Source: Dehalococcoidia bacterium
GTDB taxonomy: Bacteria; Chloroflexota; Dehalococcoidia; Lucifugimonadales; Lucifugimonadaceae
Assembly: GCA_002700125.1 (NCBI GenBank)
Contig: PACM01000012.1
Location: 58,155 to 67,304 of the forward strand
Reading direction: 5' to 3'
DNA length: 9,150 nucleotides
Part shown: piece after piece, positions 1 to 6,156 of the stretch
How the letters are laid out: each line of letters starts with the position of its first letter
How positions within the stretch are numbered: the stretch's first letter is position 1
Notes under the pieces: generated by a model
What the model was told of the DNA's origin: nothing
Databases searched by the model: none
The model's input: the letters and a program-made list of their open reading frames with translations, nothing else
Made by a program: the position numbers and the translations under genes

Positions 1-534
1 AACGATAATTATTATATGCCTTTTCAGTACGGTAACGAAGCTAACCCTAGGTCGCATTTCGAAACTACAGGTCCAGAAATAATTAACCAAGTCCCTGATT
101 TAGATGTATTTGTTTCAGGACTTGGAACTGGAGGGACATTAATGGGAGTCGGAAAAGCATTAAAGGAATATAATACTAAGATTAAAGTTGTAGCTGCGGC
201 TCCTCATCCTGATGAAGTTGTACCTGCACTTAGAAGTGTAGAGCATGGATTTATACCTCCTATCCTAGATTTGAATAAATTGGATTCAAGAATATTGGTA
301 GGAGAAGAAGAGTCATTTTATTGGACTAGAATGTTATTGGAGAAATGCGGAGTATTTGCTGGAGTTTCGAGTGGAGCTGTTACATCTGCTGCTATTAAGG
401 TGGCCAAGAAAATGGACAAAGGAAAAATCGTGATCATTATTGCTGATTCAGGAGAAAGATATCTTTCAAGTGGATTGTGGGAAAAGGATTATAAAGAGAT
501 AAAAGAAATGGGCGAGGCAAAAATTTGGTGGTAA
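1..534 (+). CDS. cysM: Cysteine synthase, CysM (O-phosphoserine sulfhydrylase-like) type, 3' part
   Basis: This is the C-terminal 177 residues of a PLP-dependent beta-substituting enzyme that makes cysteine in the cytoplasm. The frame is open at base 1, so the start and the PLP-lysine region lie outside the window; full-length members are about 300-320 residues. Visible motifs are NPRSHFETTGPEI (near base 43), the phosphate-binding loop GTGGT (near 127) and FAGVSSGA (near 355). From memory, it resembles Mycobacterium tuberculosis CysM more than classical CysK. The block K-VVAAAP...ALR aligns without gaps, placing Lys at 184-186 and Arg at 232-234 where CysM has Lys204 and Arg220, residues linked to O-phosphoserine binding. 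The C-terminus ends IWW, comparable to the LWA tail of CysM. I infer an O-phosphoserine acceptor and possibly a CysO-like thiocarboxylate sulfur donor; neither is proven. A hairpin overlaps the stop codon, and the next gene starts 53 bases later. Confidence 0.9.
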   Translation, partial: NDNYYMPFQYGNEANPRSHFETTGPEIINQVPDLDVFVSGLGTGGTLMGVGKALKEYNTKIKVVAAAPHPDEVVPALRSVEHGFIPPILDLNKLDSRILVGEEESFYWTRMLLEKCGVFAGVSSGAVTSAAIKVAKKMDKGKIVIIIADSGERYLSSGLWEKDYKEIKEMGEAKIWW

Positions 535-554
535 TGATAGAGATTGCTATCATT
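533..554 (+). terminator. Weak terminator-like hairpin after cysM
   Basis: A perfect 8 bp inverted repeat, AATGATAG (533-540) and CTATCATT (547-554), with a 6-base loop, begins inside the cysM TAA stop. It is followed by only a short T run (553-556) and then AT-rich sequence. The stem has just two G:C pairs, so it may stop transcription poorly or act as a 3' stabilising hairpin. It is the only terminator-like structure I see between cysM and hyi. Confidence 0.4.
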
Positions 555-573
555 TTGAATTAATAATTATTTT

Positions 574-578
574 GGAGG
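574..578 (+). promoter_or_regulatory. Ribosome binding site of hyi
   Basis: GGAGG lies 9 bases before the ATG at 588. It is a canonical Shine-Dalgarno core and supports that start. Confidence 0.75.
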
Positions 579-587
579 TTTTTAGTT

Positions 588-1367
588 ATGATTAATTTAG
601 CAGCCAATCTTTCTATGATGTTTAATGAGGTAGATTTTTTGTATCGCTTTAGTAAAGCTTCCAGTCAAAATTTTAAAGCAGTTGAATATTTATTCCCCTA
701 CGATTTCTCTAAAGATAACATACTAAATGAACTGAATGAAAACAATCTAAAACAGATATTGTTTGATTTGCCAGCAGGAGATTGGAACTCTGGTGATAGA
801 GGGATTGCTGTTGACCCCGAAAGGAAAAAAGAATTTGAAGATGGAGTTCATTTAGCTATTGAATATGCTTCAGTGATAAAGCCAGATCATTTAACTTGCC
901 TTGTCGGAAAATTAAGACAAGGAGTTTCAGATTCTCAAGCTCGATCTATCTTGATTGAAAATTTGATTTATGCTGCAGAACATACTGCAAAAGCAGGGGT
1001 TTCTTTATTAGTTGAACCTATAAATACATCCGATATACCAGGTTATTGGCTGTGTAATACTGACGAAGCTTTGAGTATCATAAATGAAGTTAATAATCCA
1101 AACTTGAAGCTCCAGTATGACATATATCATATGCAAATCATGGAGGGTAATATTATTAATACAATTGCGAATAATTTAGACGTTATAGGACACATGCAAT
1201 TGGCAGATAATCCTGGTAGACACGAACCAGGAACGGGTGAATTGAATTACCCAGAGATATTTAGAAGGATAGACTCTATGAATTATAGTGGGTGGATAGG
1301 ATGTGAATATATCCCAATCAGTGACACAGAATCAGGCTTGACTTGGGCTCAAGATTTCCTCAATTAG
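588..1367 (+). CDS. hyi: Hydroxypyruvate isomerase
   Basis: This cytoplasmic TIM-barrel enzyme of the AP-endonuclease-2/xylose-isomerase-like superfamily interconverts hydroxypyruvate and tartronate semialdehyde in glyoxylate/glycerate metabolism. The 259 residues match the usual Hyi length and remembered E. coli Hyi from end to end: ANLSMMF (6-12), FPYD (36-39), LPAGDW (61-66), GERGIA-like GDRGIA (69-74), LVGK (105-108), EPIN (143-146), LQYDIYHMQ (175-183), ADNPGR...EPGTGE (206-218) and GWIGCEY (235-241). Likely metal ligands are Glu143, Asp178, Gln204 and Glu240, on alignment from memory. The start is ATG with a good Shine-Dalgarno site. pgpA begins 12 bases after its stop, so the two are probably cotranscribed. 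No glyoxylate carboligase or tartronate semialdehyde reductase gene is visible. A generic sugar isomerase is the alternative, but the motif match makes Hyi the better call. Confidence 0.92.
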   Translation: MINLAANLSMMFNEVDFLYRFSKASSQNFKAVEYLFPYDFSKDNILNELNENNLKQILFDLPAGDWNSGDRGIAVDPERKKEFEDGVHLAIEYASVIKPDHLTCLVGKLRQGVSDSQARSILIENLIYAAEHTAKAGVSLLVEPINTSDIPGYWLCNTDEALSIINEVNNPNLKLQYDIYHMQIMEGNIINTIANNLDVIGHMQLADNPGRHEPGTGELNYPEIFRRIDSMNYSGWIGCEYIPISDTESGLTWAQDFLN

Positions 1368-1379
1368 GCAGAGTATATT

Positions 1380-1856
1380 TTGAATTCTTTCAAAGAACTT
1401 TTTGCTCTAGATAAGGCATTGAAGTTGATCTATTCTGTTTTTGGAATTGGCTATGTGCCAATTGGATCAGGAACTGTTTGTAGTATTGTTCCGTGCTTGA
1501 TAATAGGCTTGCTAGGTGATCAAATTTCTATTTTAGTAAGAATTTTAATCGCACTCTTGATTTTAGTTGTTGCATTTATTTCTACTAACATAAAATTTGA
1601 TGATGCAGATCCTGGTTATGTTGTTATAGATGAATTTTTAGGCATGTGGATATCTCTTATATTAGTACCTTCTGGGCCTTCAGGCTTAGTGTGGGTACTA
1701 ATAGCATTTATATTATTTAGATTTTTTGATATTACAAAGTTACTGGGCATAAGTAGAATAGAGAAGTTAAACGGAGCTACAGGAATTGTGATGGATGATG
1801 TAGTGGCAGGATTGTATGCATTACTTATTATTGGTTTACTTGTTTCTGTTTTTTAA
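1380..1856 (+). CDS. pgpA: Phosphatidylglycerophosphatase A
   Basis: PgpA is an integral inner-membrane phosphatase that removes the phosphate from phosphatidylglycerophosphate, giving phosphatidylglycerol. The 158 residues fit the family. Signature blocks are GIGYVPIGSGT (22-32), DDADPGYVVIDEFLG (74-88), FRFFDITK (113-120) and GIVMDDVVAG (135-144); Asp74/75, Asp84, Glu85, Asp117 and Asp139/140 form the acidic active-site set. Hydrophobic segments near 33-46, 51-69, 88-112 and 141-158 are membrane helices or re-entrant segments. The start is TTG at 1380. The reading frame is closed by the hyi stop codon (1365-1367), there is no in-frame ATG before the conserved N-terminal block, and only a weak AG-rich site (around 1371-1373) precedes it. 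It sits 12 bases after hyi and about 40 before sucC, so it is probably part of the same transcript. Confidence 0.9.
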   Translation: MNSFKELFALDKALKLIYSVFGIGYVPIGSGTVCSIVPCLIIGLLGDQISILVRILIALLILVVAFISTNIKFDDADPGYVVIDEFLGMWISLILVPSGPSGLVWVLIAFILFRFFDITKLLGISRIEKLNGATGIVMDDVVAGLYALLIIGLLVSVF

Positions 1857-1879
1857 ATATTTTTGTATCGAATAGATCA

Positions 1880-1887
1880 AAGGAGGA
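1880..1887 (+). promoter_or_regulatory. Ribosome binding site that sets the sucC start
   Basis: AAGGAGGA is an almost complete Shine-Dalgarno sequence 8 bases before GTG 1896. Because the site lies inside the longer open frame that begins with TTG 1863, it argues that the upstream TTG is not the start. Confidence 0.85.
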
Positions 1888-1895
1888 ACACAAAA

Positions 1896-3059
1896 GTGCA
1901 ATTGCATGAATATCAAGCAAAAGATATTTTTAAAAAATTTGAAATTGTTGTTCCAGAGGGTCGCGTGGCAGTTTCATCTGTTGAATGTAAAGAATATTTC
2001 GAGTTATTAGCAAAAAAGTGTGTGATTAAGGCTCAGATCCATGCAGGCGGTAGGGGCAAGGCAGGTGGAATCAAGTTGGTAACTAGCCCGCAAGAAGCCG
2101 AAGATGCAGGAAGTCAAATGCTTGGATCTAATCTTAATACTTTCCAGTCAGCGGGTGGCGAGTTTCCTATAAATAAAATTTATATTGAAGAAGCTTTGAA
2201 TGTTACTAATGAATTATATTTAGCGATTACAATGGATTTTGAAATGAAGTGCCCTGTGGTAATACTGTCGACAGAAGGTGGTATGAATATTGAAGAAGTT
2301 GCAGAAAAATTTCCTAAAAAGATTATTAAGCTCTTTGTAGATCCATTGATTGGACTTTCCCCTTATAAAGTTCGCAAATTATGTTCTATGCTAAACATGG
2401 GGAAAAAACTTGATGAACAATTATCTTCAACAATATTCAAGGCCTATTCAATATTTGATTCTCTTGATTGTTCTTTGGTTGAAATAAATCCATTAGCAGT
2501 AGTGGAGAAAGAAAGCATTGTAGCACTAGACGCCAAGATTACCATCGAAGATGACTCTATGTTTAGACATAAAGATTTGGCAAAACTTTTTGATGAAAGT
2601 CAAATGAATGAAACTGAACTCAATGCTCTAAAAAATGATCTTTCATACATAAAGTTGTTTGAAGGACAAATAGGATGCATGGTTAATGGAGCAGGGCTTG
2701 CAATGGCTACTATGGATATCACAATGAAAGCCGGCATGGCGCCTGCGAATTTCTTAGACGTGGGAGGAAGTGCTTCTGAAGATAAAATCAAAGAGGCTTA
2801 TCGGATAATTTGTTCTGACAAAGATGTTCGATTAATTTTGGTAAATTTGTTTGGAGGTATCCTTAGATGCGATGTCGCTGCAAAAGGCATTGTAGATGGG
2901 CATAAAGAAACAAGAAAAAAAACTCCGATGATTGTGGTTTTGAGAGGCACTAATTCAGACGAAGCTAAAACTATACTTCAAAATTCAGATTTAGACATTA
3001 CTTTTGCTCGCGACCTCCCTGATGCCGCAAATAAGATACAACAGAAATTAGGTAACTAA
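1896..3059 (+). CDS. sucC: Succinyl-CoA synthetase (ADP/GDP-forming) beta subunit
   Basis: This is the nucleotide-binding subunit of succinate-CoA ligase, which makes ATP or GTP from succinyl-CoA in the TCA cycle as a complex with SucD. The frame stays open back to TTG 1863, but GTG 1896 is chosen because it follows a strong Shine-Dalgarno site and yields the family N-terminus, M-Q-LHEYQAK. The product is then 387 residues, the usual size. It has an ATP-grasp domain with GGRGKAGG (51-58), STEGGM (125-130) and EINPL (196-200). Metal ligands Glu196, Asn198 and Asp212 line up with E. coli 197, 199 and 213 as I recall them, which supports the start. The C-terminal CoA-ligase domain has NGAGLAMATMD (264-274), FLDVGG (286-291) and GGILRCD (320-326). 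sucD follows with no gap. A malate-CoA ligase is a less likely alternative. Confidence 0.95.
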   Translation: MQLHEYQAKDIFKKFEIVVPEGRVAVSSVECKEYFELLAKKCVIKAQIHAGGRGKAGGIKLVTSPQEAEDAGSQMLGSNLNTFQSAGGEFPINKIYIEEALNVTNELYLAITMDFEMKCPVVILSTEGGMNIEEVAEKFPKKIIKLFVDPLIGLSPYKVRKLCSMLNMGKKLDEQLSSTIFKAYSIFDSLDCSLVEINPLAVVEKESIVALDAKITIEDDSMFRHKDLAKLFDESQMNETELNALKNDLSYIKLFEGQIGCMVNGAGLAMATMDITMKAGMAPANFLDVGGSASEDKIKEAYRIICSDKDVRLILVNLFGGILRCDVAAKGIVDGHKETRKKTPMIVVLRGTNSDEAKTILQNSDLDITFARDLPDAANKIQQKLGN

Positions 3060-3932
3060 ATGAGCATACTCAATAATGATTCAAATAAAGTCTTGATTCA
3101 AGGACTGGGGAGAGATGGGAGTTTCCAGACCGAAAAATGTATTCAATTTGGAACTCAAGTTGTGTCTGGAGTACATCCAACACGAGCTGGGAAGACTTTT
3201 GGAGAAGGTGTGCCAATTTTTGGAAGTGTAGAAGAAGCAGTAAAGGCAACATCCCCAGATATTGGATTGATATTTGTTCCAGCTCCATTTGCACTAGACG
3301 CTATAGTAGAACAGATCGATTCAGATATTCGTACAGTCGTTTGTATTACGGAGGGCATACCTGTCTCAGACATGATAAAAGTCAACCAGTATTTAAAAGA
3401 TAAGAAAACAAGATTAATTGGGCCAAATTGTCCGGGCTACATTATTCCTGAAAAAAATGTGAAGGTAGGGATAATCCCAAATGACATTGTTTCCTCTGGA
3501 GAAGTTGGCGTAGTGTCAAGAAGTGGTACTTTAACTTATGAAGCAATCGTCCAATTGACAAAGCTAGGAATTGGACAGAGTGCTTGCGTTGGAATAGGTG
3601 GTGATCCCATTCACGGCACAACTTTCGTGGATGTTCTAGAGATGTTTGAAAAGGATAAGAATACAAGAGCTATTGTAATGATTGGTGAGATAGGTGGAAC
3701 AAATGAGCAAATAGCCGCCAATAAAATAAAAGATGAGATATCTAAGCCGGTTGTAGCTTGTATTGTTGGACAAACGGCTCCTCAAGGCAAGAGAATGGGT
3801 CATGCAGGAGCTATTGTCACAGGCAAATCAGCACTAGCATCTGAAAAAATCGAAGCACTTAAAAATGCTGGTGTTACTATAGCTGATTCTCCAACTGAAA
3901 TAGGGTTAAAAGTACACAACTTGTTAAAGTAG
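3060..3932 (+). CDS. sucD: Succinyl-CoA synthetase alpha subunit
   Basis: This is the CoA-binding, phosphohistidine-carrying subunit that pairs with SucC. The 290 residues are full length. An N-terminal CoA-binding Rossmann domain is followed by the ligase domain with IGPNCPGY (120-127), SRSGTLTYEA (153-162), GIGGDPI (178-184), MIGEIGG (207-213) and KRMGHAGAI (244-252), where His248 is the expected phosphorylated residue. GPNCPG is shared with E. coli SucD, whereas remembered malate-CoA ligase has GPNCAG, so succinate is the better substrate guess. The N-terminal CoA loop is unusual: QGLGRDGSFQ (14-23) is one residue shorter than the common QG-x-TGxxGxFH pattern, and a nearby PGKGG segment reads PTRAG. 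ATG follows the sucC stop directly (TAAATG), so translation is probably coupled; only a weak AGG lies upstream. It converges on the next gene with 4 bases between the stops. Confidence 0.95.
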   Translation: MSILNNDSNKVLIQGLGRDGSFQTEKCIQFGTQVVSGVHPTRAGKTFGEGVPIFGSVEEAVKATSPDIGLIFVPAPFALDAIVEQIDSDIRTVVCITEGIPVSDMIKVNQYLKDKKTRLIGPNCPGYIIPEKNVKVGIIPNDIVSSGEVGVVSRSGTLTYEAIVQLTKLGIGQSACVGIGGDPIHGTTFVDVLEMFEKDKNTRAIVMIGEIGGTNEQIAANKIKDEISKPVVACIVGQTAPQGKRMGHAGAIVTGKSALASEKIEALKNAGVTIADSPTEIGLKVHNLLK

Positions 3933-3936
3933 AGGC

Positions 3937-4971
3937 TTATTTTAAGTCCAATAAGTAAATTCCTGAGACTGCAATTATTATCATTAACGTTGTGGCTGCA
4001 ATAACAGATACAGCTACTTCCCTAGCTGAATTTTTTAAATCTTTTAAGCTTACGGAAAGTCCTATTCCTGTCATTGCTACCGCAAAGAAAAATTTACTGA
4101 TTTGGTTAACGTATGACAAAATATCCTTTGGTATTAAATTAGGAGAACCGATAATTGATGCGACGATAAAGCCAGCAACAAACCAAGGGATGTAAGTGAA
4201 TATATTCTGCAATATTGATTTTTTTTCATTTTTCTTGTTTCTTGTAAGTAATGTAACTCCGAAAATTACGGGACCTAACATTAAGACTCTCAATAATTTT
4301 ACTTGTGTAGCAATTAAACCAGCCTCTGGACTTATTACGAACGATGCTGCCACTACTTGTGGAACTGCATAAACTGATAGTCCGACAAGTATCCCGTACT
4401 GAAAGTCATTTATTAATCCTGCGATAGAGATTAATGGCAGAAGTATAACTTGAGCTAATCCAATAACTGCACTAAAACTGATAGCGATTGCTACGTGGCT
4501 TGGTCTTGCTTTAATAACTGATGCTATTGCAGCAACAGCTGAGTTGCCGCAAATGGCATTACCAGCAGCAACCAAAAGTGAAATATTTTTATCGAGCTTG
4601 AATAATTTTTTACATATTAGAAATACAATTGGAAGGCATATCAATACTGATAATACAGACAGTATCATTAGAGGGATGCCGCTCTCCTTCATGATGGAGA
4701 AATTAACATTAAATCCCAGCAGTATTACCGCGAATTCAAGTAACTGTTTCGATACGAATTTTGGTGCGTCGTCAGTCTTGGAGAATATTCGGGGCATTGG
4801 AAATCTAATATTGTTCACAAGTATGCCTGCCAATAAAGCAATAATTAGGACGTCAATTATAGGTTTAGACATATTTAATACGTATGATTCAAGTCCCTGA
4901 ATTCCAAAAGATATAAAGGTTAAAAAAAGGCATAGAGAAAGCCCTTTTATATTTTTTTGCAAAAAAAACAT
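3937..4971 (-). CDS. YeiH/UPF0324 family membrane protein (putative sulfate exporter family)
   Basis: This is a 344-residue polytopic membrane protein of the YeiH (UPF0324, PSE) family, whose members are annotated as putative anion or sulfate exporters without firm transport data. Hydrophobic segments appear near residues 9-28, 37-54, 76-92, 99-119, 130-153, 159-186, 191-211, 226-242, 258-275, 290-307 and 318-340. Family signatures are LAGILVNN (47-54), KQLLEFAVILLGF (75-87), GNAICGNSAVAA (137-148), SVYAVPQVVAA (199-209), TQVKLLRVLML (222-232) and GIGLSVSL (302-309). The remembered family consensus in the fifth of these often has His where Tyr201 is. The ATG has no clear Shine-Dalgarno site but lies 6 bases after a TAAAAT motif. 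Codons 2-7 contain adjacent T and A runs. A sulfur-related role would suit the nearby cysM, but that is only proximity; the substrate is unknown. Confidence 0.87.
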   Translation of the reverse strand: MFFLQKNIKGLSLCLFLTFISFGIQGLESYVLNMSKPIIDVLIIALLAGILVNNIRFPMPRIFSKTDDAPKFVSKQLLEFAVILLGFNVNFSIMKESGIPLMILSVLSVLICLPIVFLICKKLFKLDKNISLLVAAGNAICGNSAVAAIASVIKARPSHVAIAISFSAVIGLAQVILLPLISIAGLINDFQYGILVGLSVYAVPQVVAASFVISPEAGLIATQVKLLRVLMLGPVIFGVTLLTRNKKNEKKSILQNIFTYIPWFVAGFIVASIIGSPNLIPKDILSYVNQISKFFFAVAMTGIGLSVSLKDLKNSAREVAVSVIAATTLMIIIAVSGIYLLDLK

Positions 4972-5034
4972 AGAGTCATTTTACATCGTTTCCTAAAATA
5001 AGATTTGGGAAAAGTGCAAAATGTAAGAAGGCTT
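4972..5034. promoter_or_regulatory. Divergent intergenic region between yeiH-like gene and mscS-like gene
   Basis: These 63 bases must carry the upstream signals of both genes. On the minus strand a TAAAAT (plus-strand ATTTTA at 4978-4983) lies 6 bases before the yeiH-like ATG, a spacing that would make a leaderless transcript; I see no convincing -35. On the plus strand TAAAAT at 4994-4999 is a weak -10 candidate for the channel gene, also without a good -35. If the channel starts upstream at GTG 5014, part of this region is coding. Confidence 0.35.
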
Positions 5035-6156
5035 ATGGAAAATTCGTTTAATACTTGGTTTTTAGAAAAAGGCCTTTGGGTAGCTGTTATCGCAGTTGCA
5101 GGCATAGTCGGCGTTTGGGTTCTTTCTATACTTTTATTTAAAGTATTAAAACTTTTGGGAGTTGACCCTGAGAAAATATCTGATCATAATTCTCGTACGC
5201 TAGTCACTAAGATAAAGAATATCTTCGTTATTCTTGTAGCAGTAGTTGTTGCAGGCATACCGAGTGTTTTTGGCATTTTATCTATATTCAATATCAAAGA
5301 TAGTGAAGAAGGATTAGATTGGGCAATAGGAGCTTCTTATAAACTTATAGTATCTAATGGAATTCCTATAGCTATTGTAATAATACTCGCTTACATTTCT
5401 TTAAGAGTTGCAGGCACTATAATGCCAAATCTTATTAAACTTTATCTAAATTCAAATTCGAGATCTGAAGACCTTGGAACAGAAAATGAAAAGCGTATCG
5501 AGACATTTGCAATAGTAATAAGAAGTTTCCTCAGAATTTTTGTTGTTCTAATCGCCCTTCTTACTATTCTTTCTATTTTGGGCGTTCCAATAACTTCTTT
5601 AGTTGCAGGTGTGTCAATTATTGGTATTGCTGTTGGTTTGGGTTCTCAAAGTCTTGTTAAAGACGTGATTCAAGGTATGTTGATAATTGCCGAAAACCAA
5701 CTAAGAAAAGGTGACATTGTAAATGTGAATAATCGGAGAGGATTGGTGGAAGATCTTAACTTAAGGAGAATTTTACTCAGAGATTTGGATGGTGCACTTG
5801 TTGTTATTCCAAATGGCTCTGCCGATATCATTACAAACTACACTAGTCAGTGGTCCAGAGTTAACGTAGAGATGACAATAAAATTTGAAGACGATTTAGA
5901 TAGAGTCATCGCTGTTATAGATGGAGTTGGTGAAAAACTAATGCAGACCCCCAAAATTTCAGGATTTATCAAGGAAGTGCCTAAGGTATTCGTGGTCAGA
6001 TCATTTTCAGATTCTGGAGTTAATATAAGAGTTATAGGGGTTACCCAACCTGGAAAACAATGGGAAGTCAGAACTCATTTATTAAGAGAAATAAAATCTG
6101 AGTTTGATAAGCAGAAAATAGAAATTCCTTACAGGCATATAAAAGTAATTAACTGA
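5035..6156 (+). CDS. MscS-family small-conductance mechanosensitive channel
   Basis: This inner-membrane channel should open under membrane tension to release solutes during hypo-osmotic shock, acting as a heptamer as known for MscS. The product has 373 residues from ATG 5035. Hydrophobic segments lie near 13-37, 62-84, 108-128 and 158-182, before the pore helix VAGVSIIGIAVGLGSQSLVKD (190-210). The beta domain follows with NQLRKGDIVNV (221-231), GLVEDLNLRR (236-245) and IPNG (258-261), then an alpha-beta domain ending IEIPYRHIKVIN, the typical MscS end. At about 370 residues with four helices before the pore it is larger than E. coli MscS (about 286). The start is uncertain: AAGAAGG lies only 3 bases before ATG 5035, GTG 5014 follows GGGAAAA, and the frame opens at TTG 5005. 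The 3' end overlaps the convergent dehydratase gene by 8 bases. Confidence 0.92.
   Translation: MENSFNTWFLEKGLWVAVIAVAGIVGVWVLSILLFKVLKLLGVDPEKISDHNSRTLVTKIKNIFVILVAVVVAGIPSVFGILSIFNIKDSEEGLDWAIGASYKLIVSNGIPIAIVIILAYISLRVAGTIMPNLIKLYLNSNSRSEDLGTENEKRIETFAIVIRSFLRIFVVLIALLTILSILGVPITSLVAGVSIIGIAVGLGSQSLVKDVIQGMLIIAENQLRKGDIVNVNNRRGLVEDLNLRRILLRDLDGALVVIPNGSADIITNYTSQWSRVNVEMTIKFEDDLDRVIAVIDGVGEKLMQTPKISGFIKEVPKVFVVRSFSDSGVNIRVIGVTQPGKQWEVRTHLLREIKSEFDKQKIEIPYRHIKVIN

Noticed and set aside
544..572. Promoter for hyi with TTGCTA as -35 and an AT-rich -10
   Set aside because: The -10 match (TTATTT) is poor, the proposed -35 sits inside the hairpin, and AT-rich sequence produces such matches easily.
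3070..3666. Several 74-88 aa frames on both strands inside sucD
   Set aside because: They are fully contained in a conserved gene, low in motif content, and best explained as alternate-frame shadows.
3060..3932. sucCD as malate-CoA ligase (mtkAB)
   Set aside because: GPNCPG and overall motif similarity favour succinyl-CoA synthetase, and no serine-cycle gene other than the loosely related hyi is present.
3936..3955. Inverted repeat CTTATT/AATAAG at the sucD/yeiH-like junction as a bidirectional terminator
   Set aside because: It has a 6 bp AT-rich stem, an 8-base loop and no T tract on either strand; such repeats are expected by chance in AT-rich DNA.
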